A DNA stretch of 18,644 bases from NCBI GenBank assembly GCA_964613485.1, contig CAZTHB010000015.1:1-18644 (forward strand), given 5' to 3'. The stretch is from JADZGC01 sp964613485 (GTDB lineage: Bacteria; Patescibacteriota; Saccharimonadia; CAILAD01; GCA-016700035). The translations under genes and the position numbers were made by a program. Every line of letters begins with the position of its first letter. The first letter of the stretch is position 1. Below are positions 6,925-13,858 of the stretch, one piece after another. Under the pieces are notes generated by a model. It did not search any database. It saw only the letters and a list, made by a program, of their open reading frames with translations, and had not been told where the DNA came from.

Positions 6925-8931
6925 TTATGCAATAAGCTCTAGAAACGATTGCTCGGTGAGTGTCTTCACTCCCAAGGATACCGCTTTATCGTACTTACTT
7001 CCTGGATCAGCTCCTACTACGACATAGCTTGTATTTTTTGACACACTACCGGTCACCTTCCCACCCTGCGCCTCGATCTTCGCTCCTGCCTCCTCACGAG
7101 TGAGTGATTCGAGCGTGCCGGTAAGCACCCAAGTTGTGCCGGTAAGCTTCCCTGATGCAGCGGCCTGCTCGTCCTCTACCGTAACGCCAGCTTCAAGTAT
7201 TGCGTCCACTGCCGCTTGGTCATGTGCGCTTACAAGCCAAGTAGCTAGTGATTCTGTCACCACATCACCGATGCCTGGGATTTCAGCGAAATCTTCTCGC
7301 TTCGCTTCACGCAGCTTCTTGAGTGAATGAAAATGACGCGCTACGTCTTGCGCTGTCTTACTCCCGACATGACGAATGCCGAGCGCAAACAGAAACCTTC
7401 CGAGTGTAACTTTGCGGGCGGTATGTATGGCATCAATGAGATTCTGTGCACTTACTTCGGCAAAACGGTCGAGTCCGAGTAGGTCTTCTTTTGTGATCGT
7501 AAAGAAGTCTGCTGGTTCTTTCACAAGACCCACCTCCATAAACTGCATGACTATCTTCTCGCCTAGACCATCGATATCGAGCCCGCTTTTGCCGACGAAA
7601 TGAATGAGCTGCTGCCAACGCACTTGACCTACGCTCAGATCAGCCAGGCGTGCCACCGCCTCACCCTCAGATCGCACGACTTTCACGCCATCAATTTCAG
7701 TCGGCATTTCGAACTTCTTTTCACTCCCCGTGCGCAACTCAACAAGTGGCTTCACAACTTCGGGGATAATGTCTCCGGCTTTCTGAATGATGACCGTGTC
7801 ACCAATGCGTAGATCCTTGCGATCGATTTCATCCTCATTATGTAAGGTTGCCCGCTGCACGGTAGTTCCTGCAACCCGTACCGGCTTCAACACCGCATAT
7901 GGTGTCACCGCACCGGTGCGACCGATCGAGACACGGATATCCTCGAGTATTGTCGTAGCCTGCTCGGCTGGAAACTTATATGCCACGGCCCCGCGCGGCG
8001 CCTTTCCGACCACGCCTAACTCAGCAAATGTAGCATTATCATTCACGGCAATCACCAAGCCATCAATGCCGAATGGCAACGTGTCGCGCAGCTTCGCAGC
8101 GCGGTCAATAAAATCCTGAATATCATCCATACTTTTGAGCACTCGATCTTCTGGCGCAATCTTAAAACCAAGACGTCGCATCCAATCATGTTCTACCGCA
8201 TGTGTATCGAGCCCTGGTATATCCATCTCTATGCCATACCCAATAAATTCTAAGTTCCGCGACGCAGTAACCTGTGGATCAAGCTGTCTGACAGTGCCCG
8301 CCCCTGCATTACGAGGATTCGCAAACAGTGCCTCACCAGATTTTGCACGCTCGGCATTAATGCGCTCGAACTCTTTGATCGGCAAAATCACCTCTCCACG
8401 TACTTCAAACTCTCCGTCATAGATCTCCCCGGGCAAGCCATTGTCTCGAGACAATCGCAACGGTACAGTACGAATCGTGCGCACAGTATGTGTCACATCT
8501 TCACCTACACTGCCATCGCCGCGCGTAACAGCCTGCACAAATACACCATCACGATAGACCAAGCGGATCGCCAGCCCGTCCATCTTAAGCTCCCCGTAGT
8601 ACTCATGAGTCCGCTTGCCAAGCAGCTTCTCGGTGCGTTTTTCCCACTTCTCTACTTCCTCGATCGAAAATACATCGGTCAGCGACAACATGCGCCTACC
8701 ATGCGGAACTTTTGCAAACGCACCATCAGCCCTACCGCCAACGCGCTGGGTTGGAGAATCAGGAGTAATGAGTTCGGGATGTGCTTCCTCAAGATCAACC
8801 AACTCATGATTGAGCGAGTCATAAACGGCATCATCCACCTCTGGGTTATCGAGTACATAATAACTATGCTGATAGCGCTCTAGCTGTTCGCGAAGCTGAA
8901 GTACCCGCTTCGCTGGATCGGGCTTATTCAT
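6925..8931 (-). CDS. ligA: NAD+-dependent DNA ligase LigA without zinc-finger cysteines
   Basis: This enzyme seals nicks during replication and repair using NAD+. From the ATG at 8929-8931 the product is 668 residues, normal for LigA; longer readings reach back to 9003 inside the upstream gene. Domain order: Ia (YYVLDNPEVDDAVYD), adenylation domain with Lys116 in GELKMDG, OB fold, Zn-finger position (about 408-435), helix-hairpin-helix repeats (IRHVGSKTAQDVA, IPGIGDVV) and a C-terminal BRCT domain (about 590-668). At the Zn position, where the family has four Cys, the sequence reads MPTEIDGVKVVRSEGEAVAR and then LADLSVGQVRWQQL. I find no Cys in the whole protein. The start overlaps the preceding gene by 8 nt, indicating coupling. 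Confidence 0.95.
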   Translation of the reverse strand: MNKPDPAKRVLQLREQLERYQHSYYVLDNPEVDDAVYDSLNHELVDLEEAHPELITPDSPTQRVGGRADGAFAKVPHGRRMLSLTDVFSIEEVEKWEKRTEKLLGKRTHEYYGELKMDGLAIRLVYRDGVFVQAVTRGDGSVGEDVTHTVRTIRTVPLRLSRDNGLPGEIYDGEFEVRGEVILPIKEFERINAERAKSGEALFANPRNAGAGTVRQLDPQVTASRNLEFIGYGIEMDIPGLDTHAVEHDWMRRLGFKIAPEDRVLKSMDDIQDFIDRAAKLRDTLPFGIDGLVIAVNDNATFAELGVVGKAPRGAVAYKFPAEQATTILEDIRVSIGRTGAVTPYAVLKPVRVAGTTVQRATLHNEDEIDRKDLRIGDTVIIQKAGDIIPEVVKPLVELRTGSEKKFEMPTEIDGVKVVRSEGEAVARLADLSVGQVRWQQLIHFVGKSGLDIDGLGEKIVMQFMEVGLVKEPADFFTITKEDLLGLDRFAEVSAQNLIDAIHTARKVTLGRFLFALGIRHVGSKTAQDVARHFHSLKKLREAKREDFAEIPGIGDVVTESLATWLVSAHDQAAVDAILEAGVTVEDEQAAASGKLTGTTWVLTGTLESLTREEAGAKIEAQGGKVTGSVSKNTSYVVVGADPGSKYDKAVSLGVKTLTEQSFLELIA

Positions 8932-9730
8932 ATGCTTCGACAAGGCCCTGATAAAGACGAGCAAATAAGAAGATGAAGAATGGCGTGAATAGCCAACCAC
9001 CAAACAAATCCAGGAACAACTGGACCTGCGCGTCCTGTATATATCCGCTAATCAGCGCGCCGATCATAAAGAGCACAATAGAGCCAAGAATTATCAGAGC
9101 ACCGATGCCAAAAAAGCGCCACAAATACGCCCAATAAAATCGCTTGGTGATACGGCTTGATATCTGGAAGGCCTGTGCTACCGTAATGTCCATATCATCC
9201 GCCAAGGCGTACATCGCAAGCGCCACCCGTGACAACAAGAGCGCACCACCGAACAATAACGGCAACGACAAAATCAACACCAGCTTCGACACATCGGCGA
9301 CCAATGACAAGCCAGTCAAAAACAGTCCTGCAATCATCGGTACCGCAAAGAACATTGCAATAATCCACAATCCAACGATCGACAAGAGCCGAGACATGAT
9401 GCTGTTGTAGAGCTCAAGTGGGCGCAACTTCTGCATATCCCAGCCGATCACAGCCACACGGGCCACTACAAAACTCGCAAATATCGATACCAGGATTATC
9501 AATAACGCATATTGGTTACCAGTATAGTCATCGGTCATCACGCGAAACAGACCGATCAATGTGAGTGGCAAAAATAACGCAACTGTCATTGGGCGCCAGC
9601 TCCGAGGATATTCGCGAATCGCCCGCCAAAGTAAATGCCGTAGCGGCGACTGCCTGGATGAGTTCTCATTACTTGCAGATTTATTTTGCACAACCGACGT
9701 ATTACTACTCTTATTCTTCTGCTTGCTCAT
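8924..9730 (-). CDS. Polytopic membrane protein, unknown function
   Basis: The product is 268 residues. The first 30 or so are Ser/Asn/Lys-rich and cytoplasmic (VVQNKSASNENSSRQSPL). About six hydrophobic helices follow: starting with MTVALFLPLTLIGLF, then ALLIILVSIFASFVVARVAV, LLSIVGLWIIAMFFAVPMIA, a pair around 145-175, and GIGALIILGSIVLFMIGALI, ending in FGGWLFTPFFIFLFARLY. The stretch between helices 4 and 5 (LADDMDITVAQAFQISSRI) resembles the loop of DUF975-like or glycerophosphodiesterase-membrane-domain proteins, but I cannot assign it firmly. Its ATG overlaps the htpX stop by 4 nt and its end overlaps ligA by 8 nt, so it sits in an htpX-orf-ligA operon. Confidence 0.8.
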   Translation of the reverse strand: MSKQKNKSSNTSVVQNKSASNENSSRQSPLRHLLWRAIREYPRSWRPMTVALFLPLTLIGLFRVMTDDYTGNQYALLIILVSIFASFVVARVAVIGWDMQKLRPLELYNSIMSRLLSIVGLWIIAMFFAVPMIAGLFLTGLSLVADVSKLVLILSLPLLFGGALLLSRVALAMYALADDMDITVAQAFQISSRITKRFYWAYLWRFFGIGALIILGSIVLFMIGALISGYIQDAQVQLFLDLFGGWLFTPFFIFLFARLYQGLVEAYE

Positions 9731-10647
9731 GCATGTGTCTCCATTTCATCAAGTCTTTTAACTCGTTCGGCAGTGGGTGGGTGGGTTGAGAATAAGTTTG
9801 CCATGAAACTTTTGCCGCCATGCCCCGACTTGCCTTCGCGCAGAGGATTGATGATATACATGTTTGCGGTCGCCTTATTGGCAGCCTCGAGTGGTTCGGT
9901 ATCACCCTCGATCTTCTTGAGGGCACGCGCAAGACCTTCTGGATAGCGCGTCAGCAATGCACCCGAGGCATCTGCTAGATACTCCCGCTTACGACTTACT
10001 GCTAGCTGTATCAGCGTACCTATGATTGGCGCTACGATCGCCAAGATAATAGCCACCACGAAAAAAATCAGCTGAGCTTGCGATCCGGAACTATTATTGT
10101 CGTCATCGCCGCCGCCGAAGATAGAGCCGAAGTGCCAGAAAAAGTCAGACAACAGCGCAATTACCGACACCATGACCGCCACAAGGCTCATGATGCGAAT
10201 GTCGTAGTTGCCTATATGCGACAACTCATGAGCAATCACACCTTCAAGCTCAGCTTTATCAAGCTTACTCATTATCCCGGTAGTTACGCAGATCACGGCA
10301 TGCTGCGGATCACGCCCAGTAGCAAATGCGTTTGGTGCGCTATCGTCGATAACGAACACGCGCGGCATCGGCAAGCCTGCAGTAATTGCAAGGTTCTCGA
10401 CTGTTCGATACAGCTCAGGAGCTGTTTGCTTATTCACTTCCTTTGCGCCAGAAACCGCCAGTACCATCTTGTCGGAATTATAATAGCTAATCCAGCTATA
10501 GAATATTGATATTCCTGCAGCCACGTAAAGAATAAACGGCGAATCAAAAGCACGTGCAAACACCCACCCGATGAGCGTGGTGATAATCAAAAAAGTCATG
10601 ATCAGCAAGACTGAGTTGCGTTTATTGCGACCAATTTGGGTATACAT
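9727..10647 (-). CDS. htpX: HtpX-type M48 zinc metalloprotease
   Basis: This membrane-bound protease acts in envelope protein quality control. From the ATG at 10645-10647 the product is 306 residues, close to the family norm; the longer frame to 10764 runs past the -10 box. Two N-terminal membrane helices lie at about 11-31 and 37-55. The zinc site is H140-E-L-S-H144 (VIAHELSHIGN), and the likely third ligand is the Glu of KREYLADASGA. Further hydrophobic helices lie around 155-170 and 190-225. The patterns PMPRVFVIDDSAPNAFATG and SKLDKAELEGVIAHEL are typical. A TATAAT at 10658-10663 lies 10 nt upstream of the ATG. LemA, its frequent partner, lies 2.1 kb upstream beyond the inserted island. 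Confidence 0.95.
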   Translation of the reverse strand: MYTQIGRNKRNSVLLIMTFLIITTLIGWVFARAFDSPFILYVAAGISIFYSWISYYNSDKMVLAVSGAKEVNKQTAPELYRTVENLAITAGLPMPRVFVIDDSAPNAFATGRDPQHAVICVTTGIMSKLDKAELEGVIAHELSHIGNYDIRIMSLVAVMVSVIALLSDFFWHFGSIFGGGDDDNNSSGSQAQLIFFVVAIILAIVAPIIGTLIQLAVSRKREYLADASGALLTRYPEGLARALKKIEGDTEPLEAANKATANMYIINPLREGKSGHGGKSFMANLFSTHPPTAERVKRLDEMETHA

Positions 10648-10657
10648 TGTATGTACT

Positions 10658-10663
10658 ATTATA
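10658..10663 (-). promoter_or_regulatory. -10 box of htpX
   Basis: A consensus TATAAT on the minus strand, 10 nt upstream of the htpX ATG, predicts a leader of about 3 nt. I see no good -35 at 16-18 nt. Confidence 0.5.
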
Positions 10664-10718
10664 CCTAATTTTTGCTGAATTTTACCTGTACCTATACATT
10701 GATCGCATCTATTAATAA

Positions 10719-10748
10719 TTGCAATTAGTGTCATTTTATGTTTATATG
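10719..10748 (+). promoter_or_regulatory. Candidate promoter of the 191-aa membrane gene
   Basis: TTGCAA (10719-10724), 18 nt, TATATG (10743-10748). Predicted start near 10755, a few bases before the GCACCTA element at 10761. Confidence 0.4.
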
Positions 10749-10760
10749 CAATAGTTCTTT

Positions 10761-10767
10761 GCACCTA
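10761..10767 (+). promoter_or_regulatory. 5'-leader element GCACCTA (copy 1)
   Basis: GCACCTA begins 24 nt upstream of the ATG at 10785, just inside the predicted transcript. The ACCT could pair with AGGT of the SD (10776-10779). Copies occur at 11426 and 11882. Confidence 0.5.
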
Positions 10768-10784
10768 GTCAAGCGGAGGTCTTC

Positions 10785-11360
10785 ATGAAGGGCAGCCCTG
10801 AATTGATCAGCGATACACTCGCTGACTACGAAGGAAATTTGTGGTTTTACAAACAATCCAGACTGCATAAACTTACGGTCTGGGAGTGGAAGAAACGCTA
10901 TACGCAGAATGCCAGACTCCTGGGCTGTGTTGTATCAACGCTATCAATGTTGGTGTGGGTGTTCATGATGGACGCCTATGATTTCGGGCCAGGTTCTCCC
11001 AGTATCATACCAATCCTGGTCATATTCGCCGTTGCGCTGTTCGTAATCCCGACAGCATTCGGAATCATCATGACAATTCCGCTCATGCTCGACAAGCGAC
11101 GCTACGCCACGACGACCAAGTACGCCTACTACTGGCGACTCAACAAAGATCTTCGTGCTTGCGTCTCACGCTCCTTAAGCCCGCACGAGTTCTCGCTGCT
11201 AATCGAAACCGCTCAACGGGCCGACCATAAGGCCTACAGGCTGTACTGTATCGACAAAATTACCGAATCCATTCGTGACTGGGGAGAAGACGGGGAACTC
11301 CCCTCGATACCCGAGCAAGCGGCCTACCTCGAGGCACTTCGCGCAGCAACCCTCGCGTAA
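10785..11360 (+). CDS. Two-TM membrane protein, unknown
   Basis: The product is 191 residues with a strong SD (GGAGGT, 10774-10779) 5 nt before the ATG. A polar, Trp/Tyr-rich N-terminus (about 1-43, LTVWEWKKRYTQN) precedes two membrane helices at about 44-62 and 73-101. These are separated by a short acidic, Gly/Pro loop (DAYDFGPGSPS). A soluble C-terminal domain of about 90 residues (KRRYATTTKYAYYWRLNKDL onward) ends the protein; both ends should be cytoplasmic. I do not recognise a family. It is the first of three plus-strand single-gene units between htpX and lemA. Its codons favour C or G at the third position more than its neighbours, and it has its own promoter, leader element and terminator. 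Confidence 0.75.
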   Translation: MKGSPELISDTLADYEGNLWFYKQSRLHKLTVWEWKKRYTQNARLLGCVVSTLSMLVWVFMMDAYDFGPGSPSIIPILVIFAVALFVIPTAFGIIMTIPLMLDKRRYATTTKYAYYWRLNKDLRACVSRSLSPHEFSLLIETAQRADHKAYRLYCIDKITESIRDWGEDGELPSIPEQAAYLEALRAATLA

Positions 11361-11367
11361 GCGCATC

Positions 11368-11393
11368 GCCCCATCATGTGATGGGGCTTTTTT
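11368..11393 (+). terminator. Terminator of the 191-aa membrane gene
   Basis: GCCCCATC (11368-11375) pairs with GATGGGGC (11380-11387) around ATGT, followed by six T (11388-11393). It begins 7 nt after the stop. Confidence 0.9.
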
Positions 11394-11410
11394 CTTACTC
11401 GCAAAGTCCT

Positions 11411-11416
11411 TATACT
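11411..11416 (+). promoter_or_regulatory. -10 box of the 117-aa gene
   Basis: TATACT lies 9 nt before the GCACCTA element. No good -35 is seen; the expected position falls in the T run of the preceding terminator. Confidence 0.4.
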
Positions 11417-11425
11417 AACGTTATT

Positions 11426-11432
11426 GCACCTA
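11426..11432 (+). promoter_or_regulatory. 5'-leader element GCACCTA (copy 2)
   Basis: GCACCTA lies 29 nt before the GTG at 11455. The bases that follow (CCCAAG) resemble those after copies 1 (GTCAAG) and 3 (CCAACG). Confidence 0.5.
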
Positions 11433-11454
11433 CCCAAGAATGAAAGGCACCCCC

Positions 11455-11808
11455 GTGTACATTCGCGTCGAACGTATCACGCGCCAGCTCAATGGCGCTG
11501 TCGAAACCGAGTTCTTCAACTCGTACAGGAGTCTCGAAGATCTGCTCAAAGCCATGCCGGCTCACCGTGTCGACCAGGATGGCAACCCCATCAACCCATC
11601 CGTCAGCTACGTCTTCTACGACGCGCTCACCGATGAATTGATCGATGACCCGAGGCCTGTTGTCACCGATGAAACTCCTCGACTCTGTTCGCCCGGAGCT
11701 GTCGACCCAGAACGCCATGATCGAGTCCTCGAAGACATCGGGGCCGCAATTCGCCGTCACAGCACCAGAAGGCACCGACAGGCAGTCGGGCAGACCGTGC
11801 TCTTCTGA
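11455..11808 (+). CDS. 117-residue protein, unknown
   Basis: I place the start at GTG 11455 because it has an SD (AAAGG, 11443-11447) and the CACCCC context seen before the ATG at 11906; an in-frame ATG at 11440 has no SD. The predicted protein is soluble. Its N-terminal half is well behaved (YIRVERITRQLNGAVETEFF, then SYRSLEDLLKAMPAHRVDQD, then SYVFYDALTDELIDDPRPVV). The last 40 residues are Arg/His-rich, so a frameshift near 11660-11680 is possible. However, the stop at 11806-11808 is followed 6 nt later by a terminator hairpin, which supports this frame. There is no recognisable family and no membrane segment. It is the middle unit of the island. Confidence 0.6.
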   Translation: MYIRVERITRQLNGAVETEFFNSYRSLEDLLKAMPAHRVDQDGNPINPSVSYVFYDALTDELIDDPRPVVTDETPRLCSPGAVDPERHDRVLEDIGAAIRRHSTRRHRQAVGQTVLF

Positions 11809-11814
11809 GCACCT

Positions 11815-11845
11815 CGCCCTCACAACCGTGGGGGCGTATTATATT
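11815..11845 (+). terminator. Hairpin terminator of the 117-aa gene
   Basis: CGCCCTCAC (11815-11823) pairs with GTGGGGGCG (11828-11836) around AACC, with one G-U pair. The tail TATTATATT is T-rich but interrupted. It overlaps the -35 of the next gene's promoter. Confidence 0.6.
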
Positions 11846-11871
11846 GACATATTTAATATTTTGTGTATTAA
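11844..11871 (+). promoter_or_regulatory. Promoter of the HD hydrolase gene
   Basis: A perfect -35 TTGACA (11844-11849), 16 nt, then TATTAA (11866-11871). The predicted start is near 11878, just before the GCACCTA element. Confidence 0.55.
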
Positions 11872-11881
11872 TTGTATATAA

Positions 11882-11888
11882 GCACCTA
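11882..11888 (+). promoter_or_regulatory. 5'-leader element GCACCTA (copy 3)
   Basis: GCACCTA begins 24 nt before the ATG at 11906, the same distance as copy 1. An SD (GAAGGG) and ACCCC follow. Confidence 0.5.
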
Positions 11889-11905
11889 CCAACGAAGGGA
11901 ACCCC

Positions 11906-12676
11906 ATGCTCCCCATCCCCACCCTCAATGACAAGGGCTACATCACCCTCGGCCGTGTCGCCTTCATGGAGGCAATGCTTCTGAAGCTCGGCCCATGGCA
12001 GCAACGTGATCTCGAAGGGGCCTATGCCTTTTCGAAGTTCGCTCATGCCAAGATCGAGCGTGAAGACGGCACCCGCTACTTCGACCATCCGAAGACCGTC
12101 GCCTGGCTTCTCGTCTGCCACTTCGATTTTGACGACTGGGAGATCGCCGTTGCAGCGCTCCTGCACGACATGATGGAAGACAGCTTCATCATGGACTACG
12201 AGCGTCTCAGCCTGAACTTCGGCAGCACCATCGCGGTGATGGTTCGTGAGTTGTCGAAGAACGGCTTTGCCGATCAGGCCAAGCTGGAGTACGCCCGCAC
12301 TCATAACCGAACGTTTATGAACGAACTCGGCGCCATGGGTTTCGGCATCACGCACGAAATCAGGCCCGACCTCCTCGAAAAGGAAGCGCGAAACCGCATT
12401 TACTTCTTGTATGTGACGCATATCGCTGGATGGATGGTGAAGGCAATCAAGGTCACCGACCGTCTGCACAACATCCTCACCAGCGAGGGACTCCCGCCCG
12501 AGAAGCGCCAGCGTAAGCTCGCCGAAACACTGGAGTTCTTCCCTGCGATCATGCGCTCACTTATCTCCACCTGCCCCCAGTCAGAGATGGTGCGTGTTCA
12601 GCGACTGTGTCAGGCACTGGAACAGGCCATGGAAGATGAGGCACGTGCCATTGCACAACTCGGTGCAACCGTTTGA
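11906..12676 (+). CDS. Stand-alone SpoT/Mesh1-like HD hydrolase
   Basis: This 256-residue protein matches the hydrolase half of Rel/SpoT enzymes. GTRYFDHPKTVAWLL (about 56-69) has the Y..HP motif with His61. AALLHDMMED (83-92) gives the HDxxED motif with His87, Asp88, Glu91 and Asp92. FGSTIAVMVRELSKNG follows, and IKVTDRLHNIL (181-191) supplies the late Asp185. No synthetase or TGS/ACT domain is present, so it resembles small alarmone hydrolases, which remove the 3'-pyrophosphate of (p)ppGpp or act on NADPH-like substrates. The substrate here is not shown by sequence. An insertion at about 125-160 separates the two halves. It has a GAAGGG SD 7 nt before the ATG, its own promoter and a strong terminator. 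Confidence 0.8.
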   Translation: MLPIPTLNDKGYITLGRVAFMEAMLLKLGPWQQRDLEGAYAFSKFAHAKIEREDGTRYFDHPKTVAWLLVCHFDFDDWEIAVAALLHDMMEDSFIMDYERLSLNFGSTIAVMVRELSKNGFADQAKLEYARTHNRTFMNELGAMGFGITHEIRPDLLEKEARNRIYFLYVTHIAGWMVKAIKVTDRLHNILTSEGLPPEKRQRKLAETLEFFPAIMRSLISTCPQSEMVRVQRLCQALEQAMEDEARAIAQLGATV

Positions 12677-12696
12677 GCACCGCTCGCTCACTACCA

Positions 12697-12726
12697 AAAA
12701 GGACCCGGATGATTCCGGGTCCTTTT
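12697..12726. terminator. Bidirectional terminator between the HD hydrolase and lemA
   Basis: AAAAGGACCCGG (12697-12708) and CCGGGTCCTTTT (12715-12726) form a perfect 12-bp stem around ATGATT. T runs occur at the outer end on each strand, so it can stop both converging genes. Confidence 0.9.
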
Positions 12727-12743
12727 CACTTGGGTATTTTTAT

Positions 12744-13325
12744 CTATTTCTTGTCGTCGTCGAAATTTACATCAACCGGCTTCTCGACTGCAGCCTTCTC
12801 GCTCTCTGCAACTTCAAAGAAGTCATACGGCTTGAAGCCAAGCTGAGTAGCGATCATGTTTGTTGGGAATACCTTGAGCTTGATATTGAAGTCGCGTACG
12901 TTGCCGTTATAAAAGCGGCGCGAAGCCTGGATCTTATCTTCGGTGTCGACAAGCTCCTGCTGAAGCTGGAGGAAGTTTTGATTACTTTTGAGGTCTGGGT
13001 AGCTCTCTGAGACTGCGAAGAGACTCTTGAGCGCACCTGAGAGCATATTGTCAGCTTCTGCCTGCTTGGAGAGATCACCTGCCGGTACGCCCATAGCTGC
13101 GGTGCGTGCCTTGGTGACTTCTGTCAGTACTGACTTCTCTTGCTTAGCAAAACCCTTAACCGTATCAACAATATTTGGGATCAAGTCGAGACGACGCTTC
13201 ATCTGGACAGTGATGTCCGAGAGGGCTTCATCTGCGCGAGTATGCGCAGTCACGAGACCGTTATACGTCGACCAAAGCCAAATGGCGATTAATACTACTA
13301 CACCGAGAATGATATACAGAATCAT
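12744..13325 (-). CDS. lemA: LemA family membrane protein
   Basis: The 193-residue product matches the family length. An N-terminal membrane helix (MILYIILGVVVLIAIWLW, 1-18) precedes the LemA signature YNGLVTAHTRADEALSDI. QMKRRLDLIPNIVDTVKGFA then matches the conserved RxDLIPNLV stretch. The rest is helical with EDKIQASRRFYNGNVRDFN, the typical late LemA motif. The C-terminal tail is acidic and basic (VDVNFDDDKK). LemA proteins often occur with HtpX in an operon; here htpX is the next minus-strand gene downstream, beyond the island. An AAGAAGGG SD lies 5 nt before the ATG, and a TATAAT lies at 13350-13355. Confidence 0.93.
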   Translation of the reverse strand: MILYIILGVVVLIAIWLWSTYNGLVTAHTRADEALSDITVQMKRRLDLIPNIVDTVKGFAKQEKSVLTEVTKARTAAMGVPAGDLSKQAEADNMLSGALKSLFAVSESYPDLKSNQNFLQLQQELVDTEDKIQASRRFYNGNVRDFNIKLKVFPTNMIATQLGFKPYDFFEVAESEKAAVEKPVDVNFDDDKK

Positions 13326-13349
13326 ATGAGCCCTTCTTTACTTACACTT

Positions 13350-13355
13350 ATTATA
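13350..13355 (-). promoter_or_regulatory. -10 box of lemA
   Basis: A consensus TATAAT 24 nt upstream of the lemA ATG gives a short leader that includes the SD. The -35 is unclear, and part of the expression may be read-through from tRNA-Cys. Confidence 0.45.
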
Positions 13356-13376
13356 GCATTGATGATCAAATAAAAA

Positions 13377-13450
13377 TGGAGGCACCTACCGGAATTGAAC
13401 CGGTGTACGCGGTTTTGCAGACCGCTGCGTAACCACTCCGCCAAGGTGCC
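13377..13450 (-). tRNA. tRNA-Cys (GCA)
   Basis: The minus-strand cloverleaf is complete. Acceptor GGCACCT pairs with AGGTGCC, the anticodon loop CTGCAAA gives GCA, the T loop is TTCAATT, the discriminator is U (usual for Cys) and CCA is encoded (13377-13379). A TATAAT at 13473-13478 lies 22 nt upstream. The GGCACCT of its acceptor resembles the leader element but is a normal tRNA stem. Confidence 0.95.
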
Positions 13451-13472
13451 GGAATGCACAATTTGCCAGGTA

Positions 13473-13478
13473 ATTATA
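13473..13478 (-). promoter_or_regulatory. -10 box of tRNA-Cys
   Basis: A consensus TATAAT on the minus strand, 22 nt upstream of the mature 5' end. The divergent promoter of the SemiSWEET pair begins 15 nt away. Confidence 0.5.
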
Positions 13479-13492
13479 CCTGATTTCTCCCC

Positions 13493-13521
13493 TTGCCGAC
13501 AGTGCATGCATGCTTTAGCAT
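13493..13521 (+). promoter_or_regulatory. Promoter of the SemiSWEET pair
   Basis: TTGCCG (13493-13498), 17 nt, TAGCAT (13516-13521), then 7 nt to the ATG. The same -35 hexamer and spacer occur at tRNA-Val, and the same -10 and ATG distance at the 365-aa gene. Confidence 0.6.
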
Positions 13522-13528
13522 AAGTACA

Positions 13529-13846
13529 ATGACACACAAACTCAAAAGGAAGCCTGCTAAAAAACCATGGATTGATAAAGCAGTCATGGTAGTCGCGTTT
13601 GTCGAACCGGCCGCAGGCATCCCGCAAGTCATACAAATATTCCACACTCGAAGCGCCAATGACATATCACTGTCATCCTGGGTGATTTATCAGCTTGTGA
13701 CAGTTCTCTGGCTGATCTATGGCATAGCACACAAAGAGAAGCCAATCATCTGGTATCAAGGACTCTGGCTTATCGTCCAGACCATGATTATCGTCGGCAT
13801 CGTAATGTATGGCGACGTGAGCACTCTCTGGGACTTTGGGTTTTAG
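13529..13846 (+). CDS. SemiSWEET (PQ-loop) transporter, copy 1
   Basis: From ATG 13529 the product is 105 residues, a normal SemiSWEET length. A longer frame from 13493 starts inside the promoter and is rejected. A basic N-terminus (KLKRKPAKKPW) is followed by three membrane helices at about 18-37, 47-65 and 75-94. The PQ motif (IPQVIQIF, Pro32-Gln33) lies in the first helix. The NDISLSSW stretch before the second helix is also typical of the family. SemiSWEETs form dimers that move small sugars down a gradient; the substrate here is unknown. A very similar gene follows after 12 nt, with about two thirds identical residues and no gaps. The mRNA is predicted to be leaderless. Confidence 0.88.
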   Translation: MTHKLKRKPAKKPWIDKAVMVVAFVEPAAGIPQVIQIFHTRSANDISLSSWVIYQLVTVLWLIYGIAHKEKPIIWYQGLWLIVQTMIIVGIVMYGDVSTLWDFGF

Positions 13847-13858
13847 GTAATACACAAG

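Noticed and set aside
11645..11881. A second plus-strand frame over the end of the 117-aa gene
   Set aside because: Its codons look acceptable at first, but it runs through the terminator and into the next promoter and has no SD.
11663..12469. A 268-residue minus-strand ORF antisense to the HD hydrolase
   Set aside because: The plus strand carries the HD motifs, promoter, SD and terminator; the reverse frame is open because of G/C-rich third positions.
13377..13390. A further GCACCTA leader element near 13380
   Set aside because: It is the acceptor stem of tRNA-Cys on the other strand, not a leader.
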